Source: Schistosoma mansoni
Taxonomy: Eukaryota > Platyhelminthes > Trematoda > Strigeidida > Schistosomatidae
Length of the DNA: 64,000 bases
Direction: 5' to 3'
Assembly: GCF_000237925.1 (NCBI RefSeq)
Contig: NW_017386045.1
Location: 62,001-126,000 of the forward strand
A program made the translations under genes and the position numbers. Under the pieces are notes generated by a model, which ran no database searches, was not told the DNA's origin, and was given only the letters and a program-made list of their open reading frames with translations. How positions within the stretch are numbered: position 1 is the stretch's first letter; each line of letters starts with the position of its first letter. Positions 1 through 10,700 of the stretch are shown here, in pieces.

Positions 1-124
1 CACAAATGTACATTATTACCCAAACAAATATTAACACTCAGTTATTCAACCAATAATTGTTCACTAACTAATCGATCTAAATTACAATAAACAAACAAGT
101 TGATAGGGAATGTAAGAAAATTAC

Positions 125-270
125 CGAGCGCACCAAAATAACTGCTAGTTTATCCTTTCTGGATAGACCACGTAAAGATCCGTTCAAAAGATAATATTTG
201 GTTGCATTATAACACAGAGTGTTTCCAATTTTGGAAAAGTGCTTCAATTCATGTTCAAAAATGCACAACC
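125..270 (-). CDS. Candidate host exon, gene unknown
   Basis: An open minus-strand stretch of about 48 codons ends at a usable splice donor (TCG then GTAATT) and begins just after an AG. The peptide includes ATKYYLLNGSLRGLSRK, which is not repetitive and does not resemble the LINEs of this window. I do not recognise the family. It could be an internal exon of a minus-strand gene whose other exons lie left of the window or across the gap, or it could be a chance open frame. No partner exon with matching phase was proven. Confidence 0.3.
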
Positions 271-544
271 TCAGTCAGTGCAAGGAACACAATCAAAGGG
301 GGAACAAGTCAACATGGTTGCCGCCAAGACCAAGTATCAACTAAAACAATATAAATGCAGTTCAGCAAGATACATGGAGATGCAATGAATACCTAATGAA
401 AAAAAACATGATAAAATACAAATACTGTCATCTCAAATGGCACCAGAAAGACTAACAAAATACACAACTGAAGAAATCAATAGAAATAAATTACAAGAGT
501 AAACATCGGAGGGATTTTCGCACACAAAACCTTCAAAATAGATT

Positions 545-791
545 TTACATGTTGTACAATTAGGTCTAGACACGGGTTAGTGACCATAGGAGGAATATAC
601 CGTAGTCCGTATCACTTTTCTGACGACTTTTCTGTAAGACACATCTGCTCTTGGAATAAGGCAGAATGTTGTCTCATCATTGGAGACTTCAATACACCGC
701 ATGCCAACTGGAAAGAGCTCACAGCTTCATGTAGAGGGGGGTTCGCTAGTGACCTTCTTCCAACAACTACTCAGTGTGCACTTGTACAATG
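545..791 (+). mobile_element. CR1-like LINE, endonuclease part (left piece)
   Basis: The + strand encodes the start of a non-LTR retrotransposon endonuclease: a GGIYRSP stretch, then LIIGDFNTPHANW, the usual GDFN motif of the APE-type domain, then TASCRGGFASDLL. The reading frame is interrupted at 788-791 by the Gypsy element and resumes in phase at 6174 with VKPTHIDLEYDPSFLDL. This piece and 6174-7640 are therefore one LINE copy split by a later insertion. The 5' UTR is not recognisable. Confidence 0.75.
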
Positions 792-1259
792 TGACGATGC
801 AACGGATGTTCTAGTTTTACAACTAGCTACCAGTAGCACCTTCTATCTTTGGACTAAATTGTGTTCATCAGTTTTGTTATTGATGCACATTCACTCCGCA
901 GAACATTTAGGCGCCTCCAAGATTTGGTTCATTCTTAAGAAAGTTCTAATGAGTTTCGCACTGGATAAAGCAGTTCAAAATACTGCAAAATAGAATGTAT
1001 TTTTTAAACATCTGAATAGTCTGTTCTCTGAAATGCGAGATGCCATATCTCCCATGATTTTGATACTGTGAATTAAAACGTATCTCTTCACTGTGCGAGT
1101 TGATTCAATTTGGCATCCTGATTTCAGATTACAGTCAATAAGTAGCTTTAGCCCGAGTGGTTTGTTTAATTGTATTCAGGTGATCGTCATCAATTGTGTC
1201 ATCGGTGCATAGTCGTCATGCTCTCAAGAATGGAGAATAGATGAAATTTCTTTACCTAC

Positions 1260-1350
1260 CTAGATCACTCAAATCTGCAAAGTCCACTTTAGCCTGGGTT
1301 TTATTGCCATTGATCTCCTCTTCGATGGATTTGATGATGTTCGACGATTT
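1260..1350 (-). CDS. Candidate exon ending at the assembly gap, gene unknown
   Basis: The minus strand is open from the gap edge to a splice-donor-like site (CTAG then GTAGGT at 1259). It encodes an acidic, helix-like peptide containing IIKSIEEEINGNKTQAKV. It does not look like the surrounding transposon proteins. Position beside a 200-N gap means the 5' side cannot be seen. It could be a host exon brought next to the transposon by scaffolding, or chance coding potential. Confidence 0.25.
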
Positions 1351-1550
1351 NNNNNNNNNNNNNNNNNNNNNNNNNNNNNNNNNNNNNNNNNNNNNNNNNN
1401 NNNNNNNNNNNNNNNNNNNNNNNNNNNNNNNNNNNNNNNNNNNNNNNNNNNNNNNNNNNNNNNNNNNNNNNNNNNNNNNNNNNNNNNNNNNNNNNNNNNN
1501 NNNNNNNNNNNNNNNNNNNNNNNNNNNNNNNNNNNNNNNNNNNNNNNNNN
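1351..1550. other. Assembly gap of 200 N
   Basis: Exactly 200 undetermined bases. Order and distance of the sequences on each side are therefore not certain, which matters for the left end of the Gypsy element and for the candidate exon at 1260-1350. Confidence 0.99.
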
Positions 1551-1713
1551 TATAAAAATATATATATATACGCCCAAAAAAATTTAAAAAAAGGCTTTGG
1601 TTTTTTTTTGGTTTTTTGTTAAATAAATAAAAAAAATGAGCATATGAAAAAAAAATTTTAGGAATAAACTATGCAAGGGTAATTCAAGATAAAGCTTATG
1701 TCCTACGTGCAAT

Positions 1714-3565
1714 ATTCGTTAAGATGTTCTGGAAATCTTACCCGTCTTCCAGAACGCGTTGTTTTAGGTTTATCTATCGACGTTGACGAAGTATCAAGTT
1801 GTGTGTCGGCTGTCGTGTAGGGTACTACGAGTGTAGTAGCTGTGTCGTTTGCTTGTACCGAAGGAAAATCGACGTAGCTAGGGTTTCCTTCTAAGTACGC
1901 TGCTTTGAGTCGATCGATACTGATGCTATCGTTCGTACCGTTCTTATCTACTACATAGTACTTGGGTTCGCGTTGAAGAACTTTGAAGGGTCCTTCGTAT
2001 GCTGATTAGAGGGGTCGTCGATGTGAGTCTCGACGAACGAAGACGTGTGTACTATGTCGTAATTCGGGTTGAACGAAAACATCAGTTGATTGAGGTCGAG
2101 TGTGAGCAGGTTTAACTGAACGCATAGCGTTTGAAAGCCTACTCGTGTAAGAGTTTAGATCCATGTTCAATGAAGAAGCTGAAGGATCCACGAATTCTCC
2201 TGGAAGTCGGAGTGTCGTTCCGTAAACGAGTTGAGATGCCGTGTATCCAATGTCAGCTTTCACTGCATTGCGGATACCTAGCAAGACGAGTGGAAGAGCG
2301 TCTGTCCACTGTGAAACGTTTGAAGCTGATAATGAGGCTTTTAGTTGTCGATGAAAACGTTCTACTAACCCGTTTGCTTGTGGGTGGTAGGCGGTCGTTC
2401 GGAAGCGCGTGATTCCTAAAAGTAAGGTTAGACAACGGAAAAGTCCAGATTCAAACTGGCGTCCGCGGTCTGTAGTGATTGTGGAAGGGCAGCCGAAACT
2501 TGCTACCCATCGTTCGACGAAAGTGCGGGCCACGGTTTCAGCAGTAATGTCCTTAATCGGTACTGCTTCTGGCCATCGAGTAAAACGGTCTACGCATGTT
2601 AAGAGATATGAGTATCCGTTCGAGTCGGGTAAGGGTCCTACCAAATCTAGATGGACGTGGTCGAAACGAGCGTCAGGGGTTTTGAAAGAACCTAAGGGAC
2701 ATTTGTTGTGTCTTACGACCTTAGCTTTCTGACAGCTAACACAGGAGCGTGCCCACTCCCTCACGTCTTTATTCATGCCAGGCCAGCAAAAGCGTTCGGC
2801 TATAAGTTTGACTGTTGCACGAGCACCTGGATGAGAAAGATTGTGCAACGTATTGAAGACGTTGCGGCGATAATGTTTTGGTACAATTGGACGATCCCTA
2901 CCTGTAGATGTGTCACAGAGTAAGGTTTCCTTACCTGTTTCCATCTGCCTAACACTTAGTTTAAGAGTTGTCGAGGATAACTCATGCTGAAGATCAATGT
3001 CTTCTTTTTGAAGCTGAGCGAGTTTAAGAAGGTCGATTCCTTGGAAACTGTTCAAGGAGCTAATTCGAGACAAGGCGTCTGCGACTACATTGTTTGCTCC
3101 AGAAATATGTTGTATGTCTGAAGTAAACTGCGAAATGTAGTCGAGTTGTCGAGACTCTCGCGGTGAGTACTTGTCTGAAGATGAATTTAAAGAGAAGGTA
3201 AGAGGTTTGTGATCGGTAAAAAGCGTGAATTCTCTTCCTTCGATGGAATGTTGAAAATGCCGTACAACACAATACATAGCTAGGAGTTCCCTAACGAACG
3301 TGCTGTACCTAGATTCCGCGTCTAACAACCGTCTGGAGAAAAATCCTAGAGGTTGCCACGAGTTGTTAACCCATTGTTGTAAGACTGCTCCGATTGCTGA
3401 GTCGGATGCGTCTACTGCGATACTAATGGGCGCTGGAGTGTCCTGATGAGCAAGCAGGGTTGCTTTAGCGATGTGTTCCTTAACTGTGGAAAATGCTTTA
3501 CGGGCTATGTCGTCTAAACTAATTGATTTCGCATTTCCACGAAGCTGATCGGTTAACGGTTTCAT
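1714..3565 (-). mobile_element. Gypsy fossil: RNase H and integrase region
   Basis: Part of the Gypsy element. In reading order it shows RNase H ([19 protein letters not shown]), the integrase zinc finger ([15 protein letters not shown] then CVSC), and the integrase core ([34 protein letters not shown], giving the D,D,E triad). Downstream, below 2006, comes a C-terminal stretch with FKVLQREPKYYVVD typical of Gypsy integrase tails. Belongs to the broken copy described at 788-6173. Confidence 0.85.
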
Positions 3566-3622
3566 AAGGGACGCGCATTTAGGTATGAACCGTCTATAGA
3601 AACTTACGAGTCCGTTAAAAGT

Positions 3623-4246
3623 TCATAAGTGCTTGATCGTGGTCGGTTCTGGGTAATCCAGAATGGCCGCCACTTTGCTCCTAAGGGGTCGGATGCCTTG
3701 GGCATCAATAGTGTGTCCTAAGAAGTCTAAGGAGTTAGTCCCGATTTGGCATTTCTGAATGTTGACAGTAATGCCATGCCTTTGGAGTCGATCGAAAACA
3801 ATGTCCAGATGCTTGAGATGCGATTCTCTGTCCGGACTTGCTATTAGACAGTCATCAACATACGCATGTACGAAGTTGAGACCTCGGAAGACATCGTCGA
3901 TAAACCTTTGGAAGGTTTGAGCCGCATTTCTTAAACCAAAAGGCATTCGTAGAAATTCGTAAAGACCGAAAGGAGTGATGATGGCGGTTTTAGGAATGTC
4001 GTCAGGTGCCATCGGTATTTGGTTATAAGCTTTAACCAAGTCGATTTTCGAAAAGACAGTTGTACCTTTCAAGGTAGCTGTCAAATCGTGAATATGAGGC
4101 AGCGGGTAACGATCGGGAATGGTTTTAGCATTCAGACGCCGATAATCACCAGTTGGCCGCCAATCATTGCTGTCCTTTTTAGGGACCATGTGCAATGGGG
4201 ATGCCCATGGACTATTCGATGGTCGAATTATCCCTAGGTCCATCAT
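3623..4246 (-). mobile_element. Gypsy fossil: reverse transcriptase region
   Basis: Reverse transcriptase of the Gypsy element: [11 protein letters not shown] in the fingers, [31 protein letters not shown], then the catalytic [10 protein letters not shown] with the YVDD box, followed by [13 protein letters not shown]. This order is diagnostic for Ty3/Gypsy reverse transcriptase. Confidence 0.9.
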
Positions 4247-4303
4247 GTGGTCGAATTCGTTTTTAGCTAACTTAAGCTTCTCGGGAGCGAGTCTTCGAGC
4301 TTT

Positions 4304-4786
4304 CTAAAATACAGGTGGTCCTGTAGTCGAGATGTGATGTGTAACATTGCTGGTTACACAAGGTAATTTCGATTGCGATTGGTATATCCCGGGGTATTTG
4401 TCGAGTACTGATTGGTACAAGGGGTCTATGGCGTGCTTAATCGTGACTGGGGATAACCTGCAACCAGAACAAGGAGTTACGCAAACGGATAACTTAGTGT
4501 TTCCGTCTATTAACTTTCGTGAGCGTGTGTCGATGAGTAGATTGTGGTGTTGTAACAGGTCTATACCAATGATTGGCATAGAGACGTCTGCAACAACGAA
4601 AATCCAGTGTATGGGTTTGCGTAAACCCACGTTAAGGTAGACGTACCTTTTACCGTAAGTAGCGATCGGCTTTCCGTTTGCCGCCTGTAAACTTAAAACA
4701 GACTCGCGAAGTCTGTCGTCGGGATTTGCTGGAAGAACGCTAACTTCTGCGCCAGTGTCGACGAGGTAACGAACTTTCGTTGTCAC
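4304..4786 (-). mobile_element. Gypsy fossil: aspartic protease region
   Basis: Retropepsin-like protease of the Gypsy element. The catalytic DTGAEVSVLP motif (D-T/S-G) is near its start, and a flap-like stretch and the IIGIDLLQHHNLLID motif follow. It lies between Gag and reverse transcriptase as expected. Confidence 0.85.
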
Positions 4787-4833
4787 ATCTGTGACGTATA
4801 ACAGACGGCTGTGTTCGCCGGCTACGGTTGCCG

Positions 4834-5667
4834 TTAACGCGTGCCGGCTGGGAAGTTTCCCGAACTGTTTATCGTGTCACTCGATTTTGGGGTCGGATAA
4901 TTGCAGGGCCTCCTGCAATTTCTAGAGGATTTACCGTACTGGTTGTGATACCAGCACCAGTCGGGGTTGTCTGTCTCTCGTGGTCGAGAGACAGATCTCT
5001 TACGTGAAACGCTCCTACGTGAGGATTTTGACCGACTACGGTCATTACGAACTCTAAGATATCTTGTAAGCGTGTGACATAGTTCGGCCATGTCAGTCGA
5101 GGTCGATTGGGGTTTTTCTTTGATAGTAAAAACCTCGGCCTTAGAAAATTGGGTGATTTCCAAGATTCGATCGGCAGATGCAGCTAGTTCATCTATGGCA
5201 TTGTTTTGAAATGAAACAAGCACTGCCTGCACCTGTTGAGGGAGTTTAGACAAGAAAAGTTGTCTAAATAGGCCATCATCGAAAGTTCGTTGGCCAATGA
5301 CTTCTCTCATTCTAAGCAACATGTCCGTCGCAGAACCATGTTGTAAGTCGATATTGTTAAGGAGTTGGTCTAACCGTTGTCGATCAGTTAGGTCTCCGCG
5401 TTTTAAAATCGATAGCTTAAGCGTTTCGTAAGGTTCGGGAACATCACTAGTAAACATACTAGGTGTTACGTACCTGTTAAACTCGCGCGGTAACGCCTTA
5501 ACTACCGCGAGGAAACGTGTGCGCGAGTCCGTGATTCCGTGCATGCAAAAATCGGCTTCTGCATAGCAGAACCAGGACTCGATATTATCGGGCCAAAATG
5601 GCGTTAACTGAATCGAAATAGGGGGAATAGACTTTAACTTAAAAACCTTGGGTGAGTGTTCCGTCAT
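4834..5667 (-). mobile_element. Gypsy fossil: Gag region
   Basis: First coding part of the Gypsy element. It opens with a capsid-like domain (PFWPDNIESWFCYAEADF, TDSRTRFLAVVKALP) and ends in an arginine/serine-rich stretch and a CHCC-type knuckle (CWYHNQYG then NCRRPC). The unusual CHCC spacing is known for CsRn1-type Gag rather than the common CCHC box. Confidence 0.8.
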
Positions 5668-5824
5668 AGTAATATAGATAACGAAAAATGTCTAATTAAA
5701 ATATATCCGGAAAAAAAAATTCGCGAAAAAAAGTATATCACAATATATAAAATTCAAATAAAGAATAACAATAATAATATTCCAAAATGGAACAGACTCA
5801 CAGTATATTGACTTGGTGTACCAG

Positions 5825-5842
5825 ATCACGTCGGTCTCACCA
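5825..5842 (-). other. Primer-binding site, tRNA-Trp type
   Basis: Read on the minus strand, 18 bases starting TGGTGAGACCGACGTG match the complement of the eukaryotic tRNA-Trp 3' end with about two differences. One base separates it from the LTR edge at 5844. tRNA-Trp priming is known for CsRn1-clade Gypsy elements. Confidence 0.75.
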
Positions 5843-5843
5843 A

Positions 5844-6169
5844 TGACGATGCAACGGATGTTCTAGTTTTACAACTAGCTACCAGTAGCACCTTCTATAT
5901 TCGATCGTTCCCAGTCAGATAGAAATCAGAAGTCAGACGAGAAGAGGCAGGAAAGATATATTTGATTCGTTACCAATATATCGAGGACCTTTTCTATAAG
6001 CTGGCTAATGAAACGTAGGAGCTGTGTCCCACGCCGTATTGAAACGTGATCTGGTACGGATGAATGACCGAAAGCCTTCAGTTAAACAAGTCCACTTAAA
6101 CAACGTGGTCAGCATCCAATGTCGAACACTTAATGAGCTATTGATTTTGGGGAATTATTTACAGCTACA
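5844..6169 (-). repeat. Right LTR of the Gypsy fossil (5' LTR)
   Basis: About 326 bp bounded by TG and CA. It begins at the same TGACGATGCAACGG sequence as the left LTR at 792 and is followed directly by the target duplication AATG. Its inner edge is fixed by the primer-binding site. Confidence 0.75.
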
Positions 6170-6173
6170 AATG

Positions 6174-7640
6174 TATCGTAAAACCGACACACATTGACTT
6201 GGAATATGACCCATCATTTCTGGACCTTGTCCTCACATACTATTGTGAGGATGTCATAGACATTCAGCACCTTCCTCCACTAGTGAATAGTGATCATGTT
6301 GTACTTTAAGTTTCGGACACATGACATACGATTTTCATCTGCTTCTTCCTGTCCCAATATCTGGAGGGATAATATCTAGGCAATCAGAGAGTGTGCTATC
6401 TCGGTTGACTGGTCGGTCGATGTGGATAGATTGATCGAAGACGAACGGTATAAAGTTAGGGCTACATTGGAGTCCGTAACACAACCGCTTGTCACATGGT
6501 CAACACGTAAGCTTGCCAACAGGACAGGCATCATATAAGTGTGAACATCGAAATTTTCGCAATATATGTAAAAAGACCATGGCTAAATCCTATACAATTT
6601 ACGAGCGACAGTTGGTATGTGATAGCCGTACTTATCTGAAACGATTGTTTTTGTATGTTAAATAGCGAACAAAATGTAGTAATGATACTCCCCTTTCTAC
6701 TGTTACACGAAAATTCAGATTTACCAGTTGAATCAGACCTGGCAAAAGCTGAGACTTTTTCGAACTATTTTAGCACAGTTGACTCTACGTGTTTTGTTAC
6801 AAATACTTGTCCCAATCACACAGAGATACAAGCTATTGTATCTGTACACGGGACTGAGGAAACTGTTCTTCCATTATTCACTAACCTCAAACCTTATAAG
6901 ATGTTGGGTCCTGATAGATTGCATCCACGACTGCTGTCATCTCTTGCGGGCATTATTTGAAGACCACTCGCGACGCTCTTTAACTTGTCCCATTCACTCA
7001 TTCAACTCCCAGGAGATTGGATAGACGCCATACTCAGTTTTATATTGAGGGATGAATTGAGACAGGTCGTATCTAACTACCGGCCTTTCACTATAACCAG
7101 AATAGTCGTCAAGTTAATTGAAAAGATAATTTTGGATAAGTTACTAAGTCACATAGATTCGTACAATCTGTTAACTCCCGAGCAACATAGTTTTCGTAAC
7201 AAGCCTTCATGCAGAAGCTCTCGATCTTTGGAATAATAGTCGCTGTGCAGGAATGGATAGGAGACTTCTTATGTGACCACAGACAGGGAGTGAGGGTCAA
7301 TGGAACGCTATCGGAATTGAAGCCGGCCAAAAGTGGTGTTTACCAAGGCACCATCTTAGGCCCTCTACTTTTACTTATTTATATTGAGGAATTGCTGCCA
7401 TTGCCTATGTCGTCGACATTATTGTTTGGGGATGATGTCAAAATCTTGAGAACAATAAGAATTGAGGCTGGTCATTTTCATCTCCAAGCTGACTTAGAAG
7501 ATATATTTAGATGGACTCAGGGTTGGGGCTTAGAAGTTAATTCTAGGAAGAGTGTGCTCATGCACATCGGACACGGTAATAGTTACCGTTATACCATTAA
7601 CGGTACATCTGTTCCACGCGTTCTACTGGAAGGCGATCTG
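6174..7640 (+). mobile_element. CR1-like LINE, endonuclease end plus reverse transcriptase (right piece)
   Basis: Continuation of the LINE begun at 545. The endonuclease end (VKPTHIDLEYDPSFLDL, then VNSDHVVL, the SDH motif) is followed by a reverse transcriptase with frameshifts: LKPYKMLGPDRLHPRLL (6883-6945), NYRPFTITRIVVKLIEKI, then KSGVYQGTILGPLLLLIYI and LLFGDDVKIL. The catalytic box reads FGDD rather than the usual FADD. Stop codons and frame changes show an inactive copy. The C-terminal part is missing and the copy ends about 80 bp before the WDR75 start codon. Confidence 0.8.
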
Positions 7641-7722
7641 TCAGGGTTAACACAGATTCTTCAACCTACTATCTCTATTACTGAAGGTCGATGAAACAGG
7701 CGCGCTGTAGGGATTTGGCGGC

Positions 7723-10700
7723 ATGACTACTAAAGTCAGTAGACTATCGTCGCTTATTGTTAACGCGGATCCTGTATATCTGAAAAGCGAGAGGTAATGT
7801 GAACTTTTGAAGTATATTTTGTCAGTCGCATCGTTTATTCCTCTGACAAGTTTGTCGTTGTTCTTGATGCACACACGGGAGTCTCTCAGTTCTTGCACGG
7901 ACATAGAGACTCAGTGGTTTGGATTGTTCCTGGAATTGATAAACCCCATCATGTATGTTTCTAAGTGGTTTGCTAATGTTTCAGGTAATTTCTGGCGGCT
8001 TAGACGGGAAGTTAATCGTTTGGGATACCAAAACATGTGAGAAGGTCCAGGTAAGTTTTTGATCCAATGTACAATATAGTAAAGATTTTGAATACCAGGT
8101 TCCCAATAGACTTCTGCTTCCCTACTGCAACTGGCTACATTTTTAGCCATACTTGCAAAAACAAACGTAGCTGAGTAGTAATTATATATATTCTTTTATA
8201 GATATCGTAAAGTCATATGACCGTTCTACTGGAAATTATGTAGACTACGTAGAATTCCCCCAAAATGCTATAATGGCGTATAAGGTATGAGATTTCTGCT
8301 CTTAATCTGTTGTAGGATTCTGACTTTGTAGCATGTATAGTCGATTCCATCCTTATCGTATACTGGATTAACTTAAATGTCTCAGTGAGGTAATTCTTTG
8401 ACCTTAATACTAAGGTACTTATTTCCTCATAGTATTCTCCGATTTGAATTGACTTACGCTGTTTGAAAGTGAACGTAATAAGATCTTGTTTTTTCCAAAC
8501 AAACTGATTTTCATAAAACTAAGTTCATGCGACTAGCTCTCCATAAATTTGAATGAACCAAGGACAACACTACTCTTGGAATACGACAGATTCATTGTAT
8601 ATTACTTGAGAGGAAATAATAAAAGCCCATAGACTTGTTTATATCATAAACTTAGATAGTAGAAGCTATTGGCAAAAGTCTATTAGCTTGAGATTTATTT
8701 ATTTATTTAAACATATATAGCTTGAGATGCCGTTGACTAAATTCAATGTAACGCTTCATTCTGGGTATATTCACAAATTACATTTCCTTATTTAAAGGGT
8801 CGTAAATTAATCAAAAGTGTAAAGTGACTGTACTTACTAATGCACGGGATTAATTGATTTCTCACTTGTTTATCTGTCCAGTTAATGCTATACATAAATA
8901 CATCGAAATCAAATTGAAATAAATTAATTCTATCATCCTTAATTGGTCTTTATATTGACAAGCGTTTGTGTGCCCTCTTGTAATTATCATGAACTGTCAC
9001 TAATGAGTATAAAGCATAACTTGTAATGATTTATTAGTGGTAGATACCTTCATTCTTCCACTGTTTAGAAACATCCGTTCAGTCGACATCTTCCATCTAG
9101 CACTACATCTTTTTAGCAGTCAAAGCAGCGTCAAACTTGCCACATAATTGCATCTGTTTAAGTTGTCGTACCACGATTTTACGATGTCATTAAGTAAATG
9201 TATATATACATTTCTTCTCACCATTCGGTTACCTACTCAAGTCAGTACCAGCACTCATGCTTACTGGATGACTTTGTTTATCGTTATTAAGAAATCATTG
9301 ATCGTGAAAGCCGTCATCTTAAAGTCATGGAATATCTTCCTTTTTACGAAATAAAGCTGTTCTTCATCTGAGCCATCTCTAAGTTTTATCGATCATACTC
9401 GCCCGTTTTATGTCTAACACATCCCTACTAAGCTTTGTTTCTAGTGGATACAATACATTCAGTCAGTTAATTTATTTTAGTTCTGTCTCATGGAAGGGTT
9501 GACTTAGGCTTTAAAATTCGATGTCTTTATGCTTGATTGGTTCGTTTTCTTTCGAGTAACGTTACTATGGCTTACATCAAATCGCAAAAGTTTGACAGGG
9601 ATGAAGCCATACTATCTCCAACTTGACAATTAATATGGTATTATATGAACAATTAATCGTGTTTTCCAATTGCAGTTGCTTTGTTTTCATAGTAGTTAGT
9701 CATAACTTTTGTGACGATTTGGTCGACTTTAAACACTTGTTTGATGAGTTTCTGACATTTTAACCAAATGGCAGTATTCGTTCTCTTTAAGGACGTATCC
9801 ATGTAAATTTCGCTTCAGTTTGGGTGCCCGGGCAGTATTCCAGTCCTCACACAAATGGAATGACTGTGGCGCATATATATTTGGTGCTTCCTTGTACCGA
9901 TGTTAATGTAATCAAACTAAATTTTACCTCTTTTCAAAGGTATTCGATTCCCACCAATGAAAAGCATTCAGAACAAAAAAATTATACATGCATCGCAGCA
10001 CACCCAAAGGACTGCATCATTGCTACAGGAAATGGTCTTGGTGAAATATTCATTTGGTGGAATTTATGTGCTCAAACTGATGATCATTTAAACATGCTAA
10101 ATCCTGTTTCTGACGAATGGACTGGAAGTGAGAATTGCTCAGAAGATGATTCTTTCGATCATGTCAAAAAAGCCATCAAAAAACATTTTGCAAAAGGTCA
10201 TTTATTCACTTATTACCCAGTTCATCCATCTCATGTTAAACGGTCTTTACTTCATTGGCATTCCGTACAAGTGACAAGTCTTTGCTTCACGTCATGTGGT
10301 TAGTTGCAAATGTAATGTTTTTACGTTTGTTACACTATGTGTCAGGTTAGGTTTTTTTGTAACTGAATGGTATCATTGTGATCTGTAACATTTTCAAAAA
10401 CTGTTTGATGGCGATAACAACTAAACGATATTTTGCGAACTGTTAGATTCATAATACGTATACTGGTTTCGTCCTTATATCTGTATACCGTTTTGTCTCA
10501 CTCTCCATAATTTTTATCACGGGCTCCCAAATGCCCTGGTACGGCTGAGAGTGGGGAGAGTCTGCTCTCCCTCTCGAAATGCTCTCACATGACCACGCGT
10601 ATATAGTCTCTGACAGGGAAATCCTACTCACTGCCTTCTCGTGGTGGGGGTGTTGTCTACGAAATTGAGAGGACGAAAAGCGAATGTCCAGCACTCTAAC

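Larger units (their letters stand above)
788..6173 (-). mobile_element. Gypsy LTR retrotransposon, CsRn1-like clade, fossil copy
   Basis: A Ty3/Gypsy element lies in minus orientation inside a CR1-like LINE. The 4-bp duplication AATG flanks it (788-791 and 6170-6173). The left LTR starts at 792 and the right LTR covers about 5844-6169; their first 54 bases are identical. A primer-binding site complementary to the tRNA-Trp 3' end lies next to the right LTR. Gag, protease, reverse transcriptase, RNase H and integrase are all recognisable in the usual order from right to left. A CHCC-type Gag knuckle and tRNA-Trp priming are both known for the CsRn1/Boudicca group. No envelope gene is seen. The copy is broken, with roughly three to five breaks, and an assembly gap falls inside it. 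It is probably fairly young given the identical LTR stretch. Confidence 0.85.
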
